Positions 47,401 to 61,500 of a stretch of DNA of 64,000 bases are shown here, piece by piece. The translations under genes were made by a program, and so were the position numbers. Within the stretch, counting starts at the first letter, position 1; every line of letters starts with the position of its first letter. Source of the stretch: Branchiostoma belcheri. Its lineage: Eukaryota > Chordata > Leptocardii > Amphioxiformes > Branchiostomatidae. The notes under the pieces were generated by a model, which saw nothing but the letters and a program-made list of their open reading frames with translations, did no database searches and was not told the origin of the DNA. The stretch is taken from contig NW_017804642.1 in the NCBI RefSeq assembly GCF_001625305.1, positions 546,466 through 610,465 on the forward strand. Reading direction: 5' to 3'.

Positions 47401-50400
47401 CCCAAGTTAAGCACAACTCCTTAGGTACACATCCAGGAACAAAATCTCCACAGTTCCTCATCGCATAGTGGAGTGCTGTTGTAGAGAATGACATATTGAG
47501 TGAAAGTTTTAAGGTGTTGGACTCATCTATTTCTTGATTAGTACTGTCTTATAGCAGTATGATCTAGACAAATATTTTCGTTGACATTCATGTACAATGT
47601 TGTCAAGTACAAAACAATGTTACACAGTACTAATTGTGAATTCATTTTTCAGAAGTGAAGAACTTGGAAATTCTGGAGCATAATACATGTTCATGGAATA
47701 AATTTGAAAAAGAACTTCTTCTCTGGTGTAACTCGTGTAACATATATCTCATCTGGTGTTGAGTTCTAAAGTAGAAGGCATAATTTAAGAGTACATCATC
47801 ATCATAGCCTTTCGTTCTTGTGCACTCAAACTGCAAGTTACCTTCGATATATAAAGTTGAATTTTCCTCAGTACTTGTAGAGGCTTTACATTTCACACAA
47901 CAGTTAAATCCTGTTAAAAACGGCAATAAAAAGCATGTTTTTTATAGAAATGTTTTCGTACTATGCTCATGTCCATGTTCTTCATCCAGTGTCCGACGTG
48001 CTTCATCAATGCTCAATAAATACGCATAGCGTTCAGGAGGCAGCTCATCTACGAGCACTGTCTTTAGCCAATCGTTGCCTAGGATCCGGGAGTATGCAGT
48101 TGGAATCAGCTCCTCATACAGATCTAACTTGGTTGTGACATCCACACTACCATTCCTGTGTAGGAAATAAACAAATAACAGCATTAAGATACCAACAATG
48201 TTTTGTCAACTCGCTTAACATGCATGGCATTATAGGTTAACAGAAGCGTAATGTTAGTAAATCATTTTCATAATGAAGCTTCTAATGTCACGATGTTCAT
48301 GTGATATGATGATCATAATTTTTGGTGCACAAAATGTATTAGGTTTTAAAGTTATAAATGCGTGCATCATGAAGAAATATTTCTTCAAGCGCTCTTTAAT
48401 ACTTTTAACACGAATTAAAATGTTTAAATCAATTTGAAAACTTACACGACTGATACAATGGACACGTTTATGCCGGTTCCAAGATAGTCATCAAACATCA
48501 TCCCAATCTGGAAGACACACGATAGAAGATTTTTTAAATAATGTAATTTTGTCCACATATCTCAACAAGTGGTACATACATGTATTAATATCAAACTGTT
48601 AATCTAAGAATAGAATAATAGATTTAAAGCACATGTCACAACATATTCAAATAGTAAAAGTAACCACCACAATGTCATAAAAGGTAAATCTTAAAGTAAG
48701 AAATGTTGTGTTAACATTCATAATTGGACTAAGAATTAGACTCTGCTTGTATCGCAATTATCATTGAAAGATCCGTTATAGATTAGGTCAGCTCTAGATG
48801 AAATCAACATAATTCTTACTTTTTACATACAATTACAGAATAGCCTCTAATGGTATTATAATAAATTATAGAGCAACGTGTTACATAGATTGACATCTTG
48901 AATATACAATATCTCTAGCTTTGATGGCTTGTGCCATACAACTTTCTCTTCCAGCTATTCATTTATCTATACAAAAGGTAGCTGGCACTGGTCATAGCAT
49001 ACCTCTGGCTGAAAGGAAACATATGAATGAATTCTCTATAACATTATTGACCACAACACCAAAACAAAGATAAAAGGAATTACCATTTGTAAGACACCTT
49101 CTTCCAACATCATGTAATCTTCTGTTCCTTTGATGGACATATTTAACGTGTAGTCGAATCCCTCCATTATTGTGTGAATAAAGACCTCTGACACTGAAAA
49201 GAATCGTGGAAGTGCAATATTGCACGATATTCAGTATATGGGGCTGAACAGATACACAGTTTTGCTTTAAATTTTGTAAGGGTTTTTATTATTATTCATC
49301 CTTTATTTCAGGTAAAAAAACATATGACACAGTACATCATTAAAATAATACAAAACTCTAGAGACATACAAATAAAACAGAAAAAAAACTAGATGCATAG
49401 TAAATTGTAAGTCTTTCGGAAGAAAGAGTTCCTGTAAAAGGCATCAGATCTTAGTTAGCGAATGATGATTGCATTATGGAAGGAAAATAATAGTTTCAAA
49501 TGTATCAGTATAGTCGTGGACAAACATCTCGCTAGCACTACATTGCCGAGGTAAATTCATAATAATTCTTAAGCAAGTTTTTGTTGGGAAGTTGTTCAAA
49601 TTTGTCAGTGGCTCGTGTGGTGCCATACTTCACAATATTGAGCTACATGAGTTGTACATCAGCAACATCACCAATACATGTAATGGACACCAATAATGCA
49701 GGTACTCACCGTTTCCAGAAAATGGTGGATGGGTGGTTACTGGCTGTGAAGTTGTCGTCTCTAAATATGGAGAGTAGCATCGATGCTTCAAATATTGATA
49801 TTGTTTACGTTTTTTATATGTAAAAATGGTCCCAAATGTTAAATGGTTTCAAATTTCAGTTCTTTATGAATGGTTTTGGTGAATAAATTTCTATTTACGC
49901 TGTTGCTTTTACTAGACTAAGATGGGCAATGGCTTGGAACAAGTTTCGCATCCAAATTAGAATAGCTCACTCACTCACTCACTCACTCACTCACTCACTC
50001 ACTCACTCACTCACTCACTCACTCACTCACACAATTACACATGATGCGTTAGAATAATGCAAATATAATGAAAGAAATACAGATGGATATATACTTCTAA
50101 TAGAGACATAATGTCTCCTGAAGATGCCATCATAGTAAAAGCACTGCTCTGTAAAAAGATGCAAACAAACCTTGACATCCACATAGAAAACGGACTCTGT
50201 AGTTGGAGCACTGTTTATCGGCTGTAAACCAGTTTTCAGAATTGAGGCATGTAAGTCCTGCCTCTGTGGTGCAGCTTGCCACATCACCTAGATGACAGTT
50301 CAAGTGGAGCATCGGTTAGTCAAAGCTATTTATACGACAGTACATCAGAGATACTCACTACAGATAAAAGAAATTCGTACACAGAATTGACAAGTCTTAA

Positions 50401-53400
50401 GGAGTCAAGGCAAGGCTCTGATTTATTGTGTTTTGTCTTTTAATTTGATGCAGTGGAGTATTTCGGTTCCTCTTATATGTGATGGTGGCTGTGTACTTGT
50501 GATGTGTTCCCACTTAATGAAAATCATTTGTACAATGATTGAAAACTTATTTTTGAAGGTTGTTTCAATGATAAATGGATGTTGTATAGTTGGCAGTAAA
50601 CTCAAAACAATATATTTATCATTTCTTTTTTCTAACAAGATTTGTGATGTCAAAATTTGAAAATGTTAAGGGATCTTGTTTTTTGACCTGGCGTTTTTTC
50701 GTCCTATCGCATGAGATTTGGAGTCTGTGGAGGATGTTATCCATACAATTTACTTGCTGTGGACTAATTAGAAGCCCACATAGCTTGAATGCACAGAATG
50801 ATAAAACAATGGTGGAAACAACTTTTTGCCACAAGCTTTTTATCTATCAGAAAATCGTAAAATGATGATGGACCCGTCATGCATTTAGCTGTGTGACCAC
50901 AAAGAATGATATAAATAGCTATGACTCACCCGTGTCAAGATATGATACGCCATTCTCATCTACACACTCAACGTCTGTAATTGGTTGGTTGTGGCAGATC
51001 ATGTACTTCGTTCTGAGGTCTTCCAAAGTTTCAGTCTCCTGGCCATTTCGCCCTGTGGTAGGTGAGCTTTCATCAAAGTAGTCAGTCCACTGTGGGGCGC
51101 ATGGTGGCTCTGGAGTTGAGCATCCACATTGGAAACGGACTCTGTAGTTGGAGCACTGTTGATCGTCTGTAAACCAGTTTTCAGAATTGAGGCACGTAAG
51201 TCCTTCCGATGTGGTGCAGCTTGCCACATCACCTAGGAAAAAATAAATTGGGGCGTGTATTGGTTAGTGAAAGCTATTAGTTTGGACACTACAGATAGAA
51301 ATACTCTGTACCCTTGCTGGAGACTGATTTCAATTAGATGCTGTACTGTTCAACAGGAACCACGTTCTTCGCTTTTAATCATCGTAGCTGCATCAATGTA
51401 ATAGTACAGACGATATATGTATATATAGCTTTTATATATCTTTCCGACCAGTTTAAAAACCAGTGTCGTTCTATTTTCCTTCTTGAGAAGATCGCACCAT
51501 GTTACAAGATACTGATAAGCAGAATTTTAAGGGATACGCATAACATATCTGCTGTAAGCATTGCAGTTATCAGTGCAAATGATTGAAACCCACATTGAAT
51601 GATGGAACAGGAGTAGCATCACTCACCCGTGTCAAGATATGATATGCCATTCTCATCTACACACTCAACGTTTGTAATTGGTTGGTTGTGGCAGATCATG
51701 TACTTCGTTCTGAGGTCTTCCAGGGTTTCAGTCTCCTGGCCATTTAGTCCTATGGTAGGTGAGCTTTCATCAAAGTAGTCAGTCCACTGTGGTGCGCATG
51801 GTGGCTCTGGAGTTGTGGGGCATCCACATTGGAAACGGACTCTGTAGTTTGAGCACTGTTGATCGTGTGTAAACCAGTTGTCATGATTGCTGCACGTAAG
51901 TCCTTCCGATGTGGTGCAGCTTGCCACATCACCTAGAAAAAAATTAAGTGGGATGTGCATCATAACTGAGAAATAGTACAGAAATATATGTATTTGATGT
52001 GTTGCTTTTGCATGTCTTTTTAAAATCAGATTTTGAATTAATGGAATTCTTTTATTACCCTTATGGATAAAAGGCGCACAGATCTTAAAATAAACAACAC
52101 TGATAACCACAGTTCTGTATTGTAGGCATATGCGCAACAGCTCTACAGTAAACGTTGCATATATCAGTGTCAAATGGGTGAAAACGACCCGAAATTATGG
52201 AAAAGATGTAGTTTAAATTTACCTGTATCGAGATATGATACGTCATCATCATCAACACACTGAACGTCTGTAATCGGTAGACCGTGACAGATCATGTACT
52301 TCGTTCTGAGGTCTTCCAAAGTTTCAGTCTCCTGGCCATTTAGTCCTATAGTAGGTGTGCTTTCATCAAAGTAGTCAGTCCAGTACGGGTTACATATTGG
52401 CTCTGGGCATCCACAGTAGAAACGGACTTTGTAGTTGGAACACTGTTTATCTTCTGTAAACCAGTTGTCATGATTGCTGCACAGAAGTCCTTCCTCTGTG
52501 GTGCAGCTTGCCACATCCCCTAGAAGTAATTTAAGTGGTTTGTGTCCTGATTAGTGAAATCTACTACATTGGAAGCTACGTAAAGATAAGAAATATTCTA
52601 TCCGTGAGGAACACTAATTACCTCCATAAAAAGGAGATATTGTTTTTGGCCTGTCTCTCTCTCTCTGTCTCTCTCTGTGTCTGTCTGAGTGTGCATGTTT
52701 CCGCACATCTTTATATTAGCCATCTTAACTTCATAACGCCTCCATGGACCATAAAGGCGTTATGAAGTTAAGATGGATTGGATTGAGGTATGTGGGTAGG
52801 CCGTAGGAAGATAAAGGTCAAGGTAAATTTTGGTCATCCTGGTGGCTGACCTTGGTACTGCATGCAGCAGAACGTTTGGTTTTTGTATCTTTTGTCCCGA
52901 ACATGATATGGTATTGACTTTTCGGTAACAGTTCATGGTATGGGTTTTGTCCCCCTAGCAGCTTGTTCTGGAACTGTAGGGGAGTTTCTGAGGAAATTTT
53001 AAAGCGAATAAGTCCAAAACGGCACAATGAATTTTCATCAATCGTGGTATGTAGGTAACTTAGGGAGAGATGTACATAATAAATGCAAATTATGCAAATG
53101 AAGACTTAATTTGCATTATTAAGTAGGAAATCTGTAATTACATTGTTTTACGCAGTAGTACTTTCCTGCATGTAATGCATGCAATCTATGGCAGGTGGGA
53201 AATCATTAGATTTTAATAATGCAAATAATGACCCTATTTGCATAATTGATGTGAAAATTCTATGATTTCTTAATGGTGAGTGATGGATATTGTATACCTT
53301 ATGATATGTGTAAGTTATTTGAAGGTTAACATCCCTATGGATATATTTTGTTAATATAGATGTCATTTGCATAATCAATGAGGACACACAAAATATTGTA

Positions 53401-55411
53401 ATTTGAGTGTAGAAGGCCGCAAATGAAAATAAATAATGGTAATGTCTTTCCTATTCCCATGATCAATGAGATAAATTTGTTTCATAGAGGTATGAGGTCT
53501 GCGAAATCTTATTTTGATATAGTGCTGCGTCTGTTAAACAGGAACCATGTTCTTGGCTATAGTACCATCATACCTTGGAAAATGTTTATATGCTGTGTTG
53601 CCTTTGTATGGTTTTTGTAAATTAAATTTCGAATTAATGTAATACTATCACGGTTGAAAGGATCACGGATCTTAAACAAATAACACTTATAATCAACAGT
53701 TCTGTATTATCGGCATATTCGTAACAGGTCTACAGTAAATAATGCATTTATCAGTGTCAAAATCACACAGAATAATTGACCAGAAGTAGTTTGAATTTAC
53801 CTGTATCGAGATATGATACGCCATTCTCATCTACACACTCAACGTCTGTAATCGGTAGGCCGTGACAGATCATGTACATCGTTCTGAGGTCTTCCAAAGT
53901 TTCAGTCTCCTGGCCATTTAGTCCTATAGTAGGTGTGCTTTCATCAAAGTAGTCAGTCCAGTACGGGGTACATAGTGGCGTAGTAGTTGGTGTCTCTGTA
54001 GTAGTTGTCTCTGTAGTAGTTGGTGTCTCTGTAGTTGTTTGGCATCCACATTGGAAACGGACTTTGTAGTTGGAGCACTGTTTATCTTCTGTAAACCAGT
54101 TGTCATGATTGTTGCACACAAGCCCCCCCTCTGTTGTGCAGCTTGCCACATCACCTAGAAAAATAATATTAAATTGATAATAATATATAATATATAAATG
54201 ATGCGATGATAGTTGCGTAAAATGTCTACTGTACACGCTTAATTTTTCAGACTGTAAAATAGGTGAAATTCGCTCAGAGGGAAGTAGCTATAACTCACCT
54301 GTTTCCATATATGATATGCCATTCTCATCTACACACTCAACGTCTGTAATTGGTTGCCCGTGACAGATCATGTACTTCGTTCTGAGGTCTTCCAGGGTTT
54401 CAGTCTCCTGGCCATTTAGTCCTCCAGTAGGTGTGCTTTCATCAAAGAACTCAGTCCACTGTGCACACTCTGGAGTTGGTGATGGAGTTGGGCATCCACA
54501 TTGGAAACGGATTCTGTAGTTGGAGCACTGTTTATCTTCTGTAAACCAGTTGTCATGATTGTTGCACAGAAGTCCTTCCGATGTGGTGCAGCTTATCACA
54601 TCACCTAGAGAAACATTAAGTGGAGCGTGTAGTGATTATTCAAGAAACTACATTGTAGACAGCAGTCTAGAAATATTCTTTTTCGCCCCGAAGGCTTGTT
54701 TTAACAGGTTGCTGCTTCTGTTTACAACAGCAACCACGCTCTTGGTTATTTGTCGGTATCATAGCTGCACGGTAGTATAGAGAACATCTACTTATTCATG
54801 TAATGCTTTCGTATAATTAATCCTTTGAATGAGATTTAAAATAGGTACCATTCTAATACCTTCATTAATGAGAAGCTCACTGAACTTATAAACAAATAAT
54901 GAGATAATAATATATTATTGATGTGATGATAGTTGCGTAAAATGTCTACTGTACAAGTTGAATTTTTCAGACTGTAAAATTGGTGTTTTAAAAAAGTAGC
55001 TATGACTCACCTGTGTCACGATATGATATGCCATTCTCATCTACACACTCAACGTCTGTAATTGGTTGCCCGTGACAGATCATGTACTTCGTTCTGAGGT
55101 CTTCCAAAGTTTCAGTCTCCTGGCCATTGAGTCCTATGGTAGGTGTGCTTTCATCAAAGAACTCAGTCCAGTAAGGGTCGCATTGCTCGGGAGTTGTTGT
55201 CTCTGGGGTTGTTGTCTCTGTAAAGTTTGGTATATGAAAAAACTTGGATGTGTCTGAGGATGGCTCGTGTTTTTTGTTGTTGTTATACTGGCTCTCAATT
55301 ATATTCCCCCATTTTCAACGTTACATATACTCGGTTCATTATTCGATCGGCCCAAAAAGGAAATCTTATATGACAAAGCGGAGCTAATATTAGTTGATTA
55401 TTCGGTATATC

Positions 55412-55505
<94 letters not shown>

Positions 55506-58500
55506 GCAGTCACAGTAGAAGAGAACATTGTAGTCGGAGCACCAGGGACACTTTGCATCCAGCTAGTTTATATATAATCTACAATGCAGTGTAATGTGAT
55601 TCAAAGATACTTGAATGAGGAGGGTATGAATTTGTCAACACTATTTTTCAACAGGTTTTTCTCTGCTCCCAATTAATTATCATTAATCTTATTTGAATTT
55701 ATAACGTCGACAATAATGCTATTCGTTGTTGCAATGTGATTAAAGTGTGCTCTTGATACAATTCGTAAATTTACATAATGATTTCGTAACAGCAGAAACA
55801 TGCTAGACAACTTGTGCTGTTTCTTGTCTACTTAAGATTTACATACCTGGACATGAGCAGAAGAAACGGACTTTGTAGTCGTCGCATTGTTCATCCTCTA
55901 AGAACCAGTTCTCGCTGTTTAAGCATCTGAATCCTTGCGTCACATCGCAGAATGCTACATCACCTTGAGATTTAAATCAATCAATCAATCAATCACAATC
56001 AATCAATCAATCAATCAAAGTTTTTTCTTCATAAAAACGTGGACTTTTCAGCCAACGGCTGAATTACGTCCAGTTGTACATCCAAATTCGTTACACATTT
56101 ATTTACATAGGTTGTAGCACAGATATCCACATCATTATTCCCAAAGTCTTTGATATGCTGTGTCTAAGACAAACAATGACTGTTCAAGAGGTAGATCATA
56201 TATGGGACGCTACTCTGTTTGTACCGCTCAGTTCTACATTTGGTAAGACTCAGTTTATGACTGGAACGAGTGGTGCGCTCAGTGGTGGTGCCCCTTAAAT
56301 CGACCGCAGGTGAATACCTAGCATCGCATATTTTCCGATCATTGCCAGGAAATTATCTTCCTTCTTTTTATTGGCAAGAAATCATCTTGCTTCAACTGCA
56401 TGTAAATACCGTTGAACCCCACCTTTAATTTTTATAACCTCATGAATCATGATAGAAAAATACTCCGAGATAGGAATTGTCATAATGTGAATTAGGCGGT
56501 ATGATGGCTTGTGGTACACCACGATTAATTACTTTAAGGATATCATAAGACTTCTGATTAGAAGGGTTAGCAGGCCCAGATAGATACTTGACTATGCACA
56601 AAACGTTTTCCAAATGTACATTACCTGTTTCATAGTATGGCGTCCCAGTAGCATTCACACATTCAATATCTGTGATAAGCATCTCGTAACAGATCATGTA
56701 CTTTTCCTTTAGGTCGTGCAAACTTTCAATCTCAAAGCCATTTTCTCCATGAGTTGGTGTGTTTTCATTGAAGAACTGTGTCCAGTGGTCGATGCATATG
56801 CCTGATGGTGTGGTTGTTGCCACTGCCTCACTCGTTGTTGGCGGCCTTACCGTCGTTTCTGTTATTTGAAGAGGTGCAACATGCAATTATCGCATTTCAA
56901 TCTCATTGTGATGCATGTCACATTCACAATGCAATTCGCCGTTGGTGCAATGTGACTTTTGTTTACACACATGTAGTGAATAAGTACATTACACCAAGCA
57001 ACTTTATTTTAGGACTTTGTAACAACGCAAACATGGTAATGTAGGTTACACTGTGCTGTGACATGTTTACTTGAAATTTACATACCATCTGCAGGGCAGC
57101 TGCAGAAGAAACTGTGCCGTGACATGTTTATTTGAAATTTACATATTATCTGCAGTGCAGATGCAGAAGCCAAAGTGTGCTGTGACATGTTTATTTGAAA
57201 TTTACATATTATCTGCAGGGCAGATGCAGAAGAAAGTGTGCTGTGACATGTTTATTTGAAATTTACATATTATCTGCAGGGCAGATGCAGAAGAAAGTGT
57301 GCTGTGACATGTTTATTTGAAATTTACATACCATCTGCAGGGCAGATACAGAAGAAAGTGTGCTGTGACATGTTTATTTGAAATTTACATACCATCTGCA
57401 GGGCAGATGCAGAAGAAAGTGTGCTGTGACATGTTTACTTGAAATTTACATACCATCTGCAGGACAGATGCAGAAGAAAGTGTGCTGTGACATGTTTACT
57501 TGAAATTTACATACCATCTGCAGGGCAGATGCAGAAGAAAGTGTACTGTGACATGTTTACTTGAAATTTACATACCATCTTCACGGCAGCTGCAGTAGAA
57601 ACGGACTTTGTAGTCGTCGCATTGTTCATCCTCTAAGAACCAGTTCTCGCTGTTTAAGCATCTGAATCCTTCCGTCACATTGCAGAACGCTACATCACCT
57701 AGAGATTTAAATCGACCGCAGGTGAATAGGACTTTATAGTTTCCGACTGTTGGTGGGAATTAGCTTCGTCTTCTAGTTCTTACCTCACGTATGAATGAAT
57801 GAACTCTTTATCATTATGTCCTTATATGGCTTTGCCCAGCCCACACAGGCTTTTTGGAAATGTTTAGAAAAGGATCAACTAGATAGATCGGAATAAAGTA
57901 CTAGGTGCATATCAAGGAACATAACCTTATAAAAAGAACCATGGCATATTATTTTGGAAAGTTGGTTTATGACATAGAGATTCTTTATTGACACAACAAA
58001 AAAGTACAGAGACTTTTGTATGGTCTTCTACAACTTAACTAAAGATCTAACAAAGCTAAATACATGTGTGGATAACGTCATTTACGTACAGAGTATATGT
58101 ATGATGTAACAATAAAGGTTAACTATTTTCTAACATGTGTTCTCTAAGATCGAAACATTCTTTAATGTATTTTCCTATTTGAACACTGTATTGGTTATCT
58201 CCCCTGAGAATGTAGTTGCATTTATCTATAGGATCTAACGTATTGAAATCAATTGAACAAGCGGAAAGGAAGGCGAACAGCAATAGGTACAATATGCACC
58301 TTATAAACACAGGAAGTAAGGTAACACTAACAATGAGCCTAGATTCAAACCGATAGCAGTAGGGCAACAGATTATGCACTGTAGATTTTTGCTACCTCTG
58401 GGGTTCTGAAAATTATTCTACTTCTTCAACTACTATTACTGACTATGACTGCATGTAAATACGAGTGAGTGAGAGAAATACTAGACAATTCCACCACTAT

Positions 58501-61500
58501 TTTTATTTCAATTTACTGCAAAATGTAGCATGATTACCAATAGACATTAGCAATGCCATATCATCTGGTGCAGATGCATGTTACATAAAGGGTTAGTTAA
58601 ACAACGTACCTGTTTGAGTGTATGGCGTGCCACTACCATTCACACATTCGATGCCTGTGATGAGCCTATTGTGACAGATCATGTACTTTTCCCTGAGGTC
58701 TTGCAAAGTTTCAGTCTCCAATCCATTCTCGCCTTGAGTTGGTGTGCTTTCGTTAAAGTACTGTGTCCAGTACTCGCAGCGTTCTGTTGTCGTGGGAGGC
58801 TCTGTTGTCACTGATGGCATTAAGGTCATTAAAAATATTATTATATAAGTTGGTTTACGTGACTGAATACTTCTTATCTGTAAACGACTGCTTGTAGTTT
58901 TAGTGAAAAAAGTTTAAGAGGTACAATTTACGTAACTTCATTCATCCTAAATTCATTGCAGTGACTAACCAATCAACACGATAAGCAGATCAACACGATT
59001 GTCTTTTGACCCACAAATATCTATTTCGTGTGGTTTTACTAGAAAATTTGTAGTAGGCTTGTCTTTGCATGATGATTCTGCACACGTTTATAGACAAAAT
59101 GTGATACGATTAATAATATTGCTGTTCAGTGAATATATGATTCATCAAACGGGGCCTTATTTTGCGAATTACTCTTGAAAAAGCCACATGGTAATGAGCA
59201 GAGAAATTGAAAATTTACTGTGTATATTTCGTTTACATTTCTATGGTAGAACGTCCCCAACGTCCTTTTCTTAGTGCCGTAGGGAAATGCCACTAAATGC
59301 AGTGGTACCAACCTTCATCCTTACACCCACAGAGAAAGCGAACTTTATAATCTTCACACTGCTCGTCGTCAGTGAATACGTTTCCGCTGTTGAGACATAC
59401 CAAACCGTGCTCTGTTGTACACGTTGCAACATCACCTAGGTATTCAAACAGTAGTAAGTTTTAAAACTGTTTCGTCTTTGTTTTGTTGTACCAGTAATAT
59501 CTCTAAATCATTTACTTTATGTTTTGTGGACAATATAGTCAGCAGTAACCTTAAGAATTATCGCTGTAAGCATTAAGTCAGCACATTTTGTTCATTTCAT
59601 TTCATTTCATTTATTTATCCAGGTGATACATATCGCCTTGTCGGCGTTTTTCAATGATACCTGGGGGGTAAACCCCAACATAGTAAAATACAAACAAAGT
59701 AACTGAGGATAAAATACAATAATAAATAAGAAGAAAATAATCACTATATACAAGTGTGCAATTAATCATAAGGTAACATAAAGAATCCAACCAGTTAGTT
59801 GATAGTAGTAGAGGTTGCATACAATGTGGAAAGGAGGTACGTTAAATCAGAGTGCTTCATGTACAAAATAATCATACGTATATGATTTTAACTTAGTGCA
59901 CTCTTTTGCTAAATTGAAGAGGTTAGTAAATGTAGATATCATTTTAGGTTAAAACTAACTTAGGACAGTATAGACAAATCAGAATTTTGGTACACAGAAT
60001 AGACAATGCCAAGGGTGTAAGAATGGTTCTTATATACCTGTTTCATTGTAAGGTATGTTGGTAATGGCATCCAGGCATTGAACATCTACAATCGGTCGGT
60101 TGTCCTTGCATATGACATACAGTGTTTGAAGGAATGACGGTGTTTCCAATTCGTATCCATTTTGTCCATGAGTTGGCGTGTTCTCGTTGAAGAATTCTGT
60201 CCAGTATGGGGTGCATACATCCTCTGTTGTTGTTTCAGCTGCAATTTTGGAAAATCAGTAGTAAAGTAGTCATCATATTACATGTTATGTGGATGAACTG
60301 TTAGCAAGTGTCGATTGCATCTACCAATCTATCGACGGTTAGCATTAAAATGATAACATCTGTAATTTGCTGTTGGAAGGTTTCCTTTTCAGCTATCTTA
60401 TTCTTAAGAATTTATAGGTCATTCGGTTTATAACTAATTAATATCTATGCAAGCGTGTTGCTTAGTTATTTGTTCACTTCTTAATGCGTGGCACGTGGTA
60501 TTACCTGGTGTTATTACTGTTGTAGGTTTAGTAGCTGTTGTTGTTGGAACTGTAGTTCCTTCCAGAGTTACTGTGCTTGACAAGACGGTTGTTGGAATCG
60601 GTGTCACTGTCCCTGAATTTGTAGATGTTCTTCTTTGTGTTATTGTTGTTGCGTCTCTTTCTGACTTACTCGACAAGATGGTTGATTTTCTCTCTGCTGA
60701 TGTTGTTGTTTCTGCTTTTGGTGTTGTTGTTGTTGTGTCTGTTGTTGGCAATGCTGCTGTGCTTCTTTGTGACGTACTCGACAAGATGGTGGATTTTCTC
60801 TCTGCAGATGTTGTTGTTTCTGCTTTTGGTATTGATGTGGTTGTTTCTACTGTACTCAACGAAATGGTTGGTATTATTACATTTGTTTTCTTTGTTAGAA
60901 ATAAAATGATGACAAAACAATTGCCATTGAATATTGGAAGTTTTCATTTACAGCTATCTTATTCTCATGAATGTATAGGTCATCCGTTCTCACTGCTAGT
61001 CAATATGCATGCAAGTGTTTAATTTTCTTGTCTGTTCTATTCCTAATACAGATGTGATATTACCTTGGGCAAATTCTGTCGTTGTCTCTGGCGTTGTTAC
61101 TGATGTAGATTTAGTGGTCGTTGTTGCTGTTGGAGTAGTCCCTTCCTGTTTTACTGTGCTTGATGCTGTCTGCGATTTTGTAGATGTTTTTTCTAGCGTT
61201 GTTGTTTTGTCTGTTGTTGGCAATGTTGCTGTGCTTCTTTCTGGCGTACTCGACAAGACGGTTGATTTTTCCTTTGTTGATGTTGTTGTTTCTGCTTTTG
61301 GTGTTGATGTGGTTGTTTCTACTGTACTCAACGAANNNNNNNNNNNNNNNNNNNNGTGTGCTTGTAAGTTTTCTTGGTAAAGTCGTTGGAGTTATTTCAG
61401 CTGTTGCTGTTGTTGCTGCCAATGTACTCGCAATTTCTGTACTTGACAATGCTGTCGATCTTATCGGTTTTGTTGTTAGTGGACTTGTTAGGTTTCTCTG

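Larger units (their letters stand above)
50171..55217 (-). other. Mucin: CysD domains 4 to 9 (fused-exon array)
   Basis: Domain 4 starts in exon 55217-55011. Then come five exons that each carry the second half of one CysD and the first half of the next: 54604-54299, 54154-53801, 52519-52223, 51932-51627 and 51232-50930. Exon 50287-50171 closes domain 9. Each fused exon reads SCTTSEGLLCNNHDNWF, CSNYRVRFQCGC, a short linker, WTDYFDEST, ETETLEDLRTKYMICH and ECVDENG. The linker differs: the 54154-53801 exon has a Thr-rich TETPTTTETTTTETPTTT insert. All borders are phase 1, so any exon can be lost or gained without a frameshift. Confidence 0.88.
55847..60238 (-). other. Mucin: CysD domains 1 to 3 (split-exon array)
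   Basis: Each domain uses two separate exons. Domain 1: 60238-60038 and 59435-59313. Domain 2: 58810-58610 and 57698-57576. Domain 3: 56858-56625 and 55963-55847. First halves carry a Thr/Pro lead (for example TTSEAVATTTPSG), WTQFFNENTPTHG and YMICHNRLITGIECV; second halves carry DVAFCNVTEGFRCLN and CDDYKVRFYC. Domain 1 has TLYVICKDN instead of the usual KYMICH. The second halves of domains 2 and 3 are nearly identical at the DNA level. Confidence 0.88.

Noticed and set aside
55267-55594. Open frames through the (AT)n run giving poly-Tyr/Ile peptides
   Set aside because: Microsatellite translation artefact.
57053-57600. Tandem coding repeats (extra small mucin exons)
   Set aside because: Units hold stops and lack acceptors; only the donor side of the exon was copied, so none can be a complete exon.
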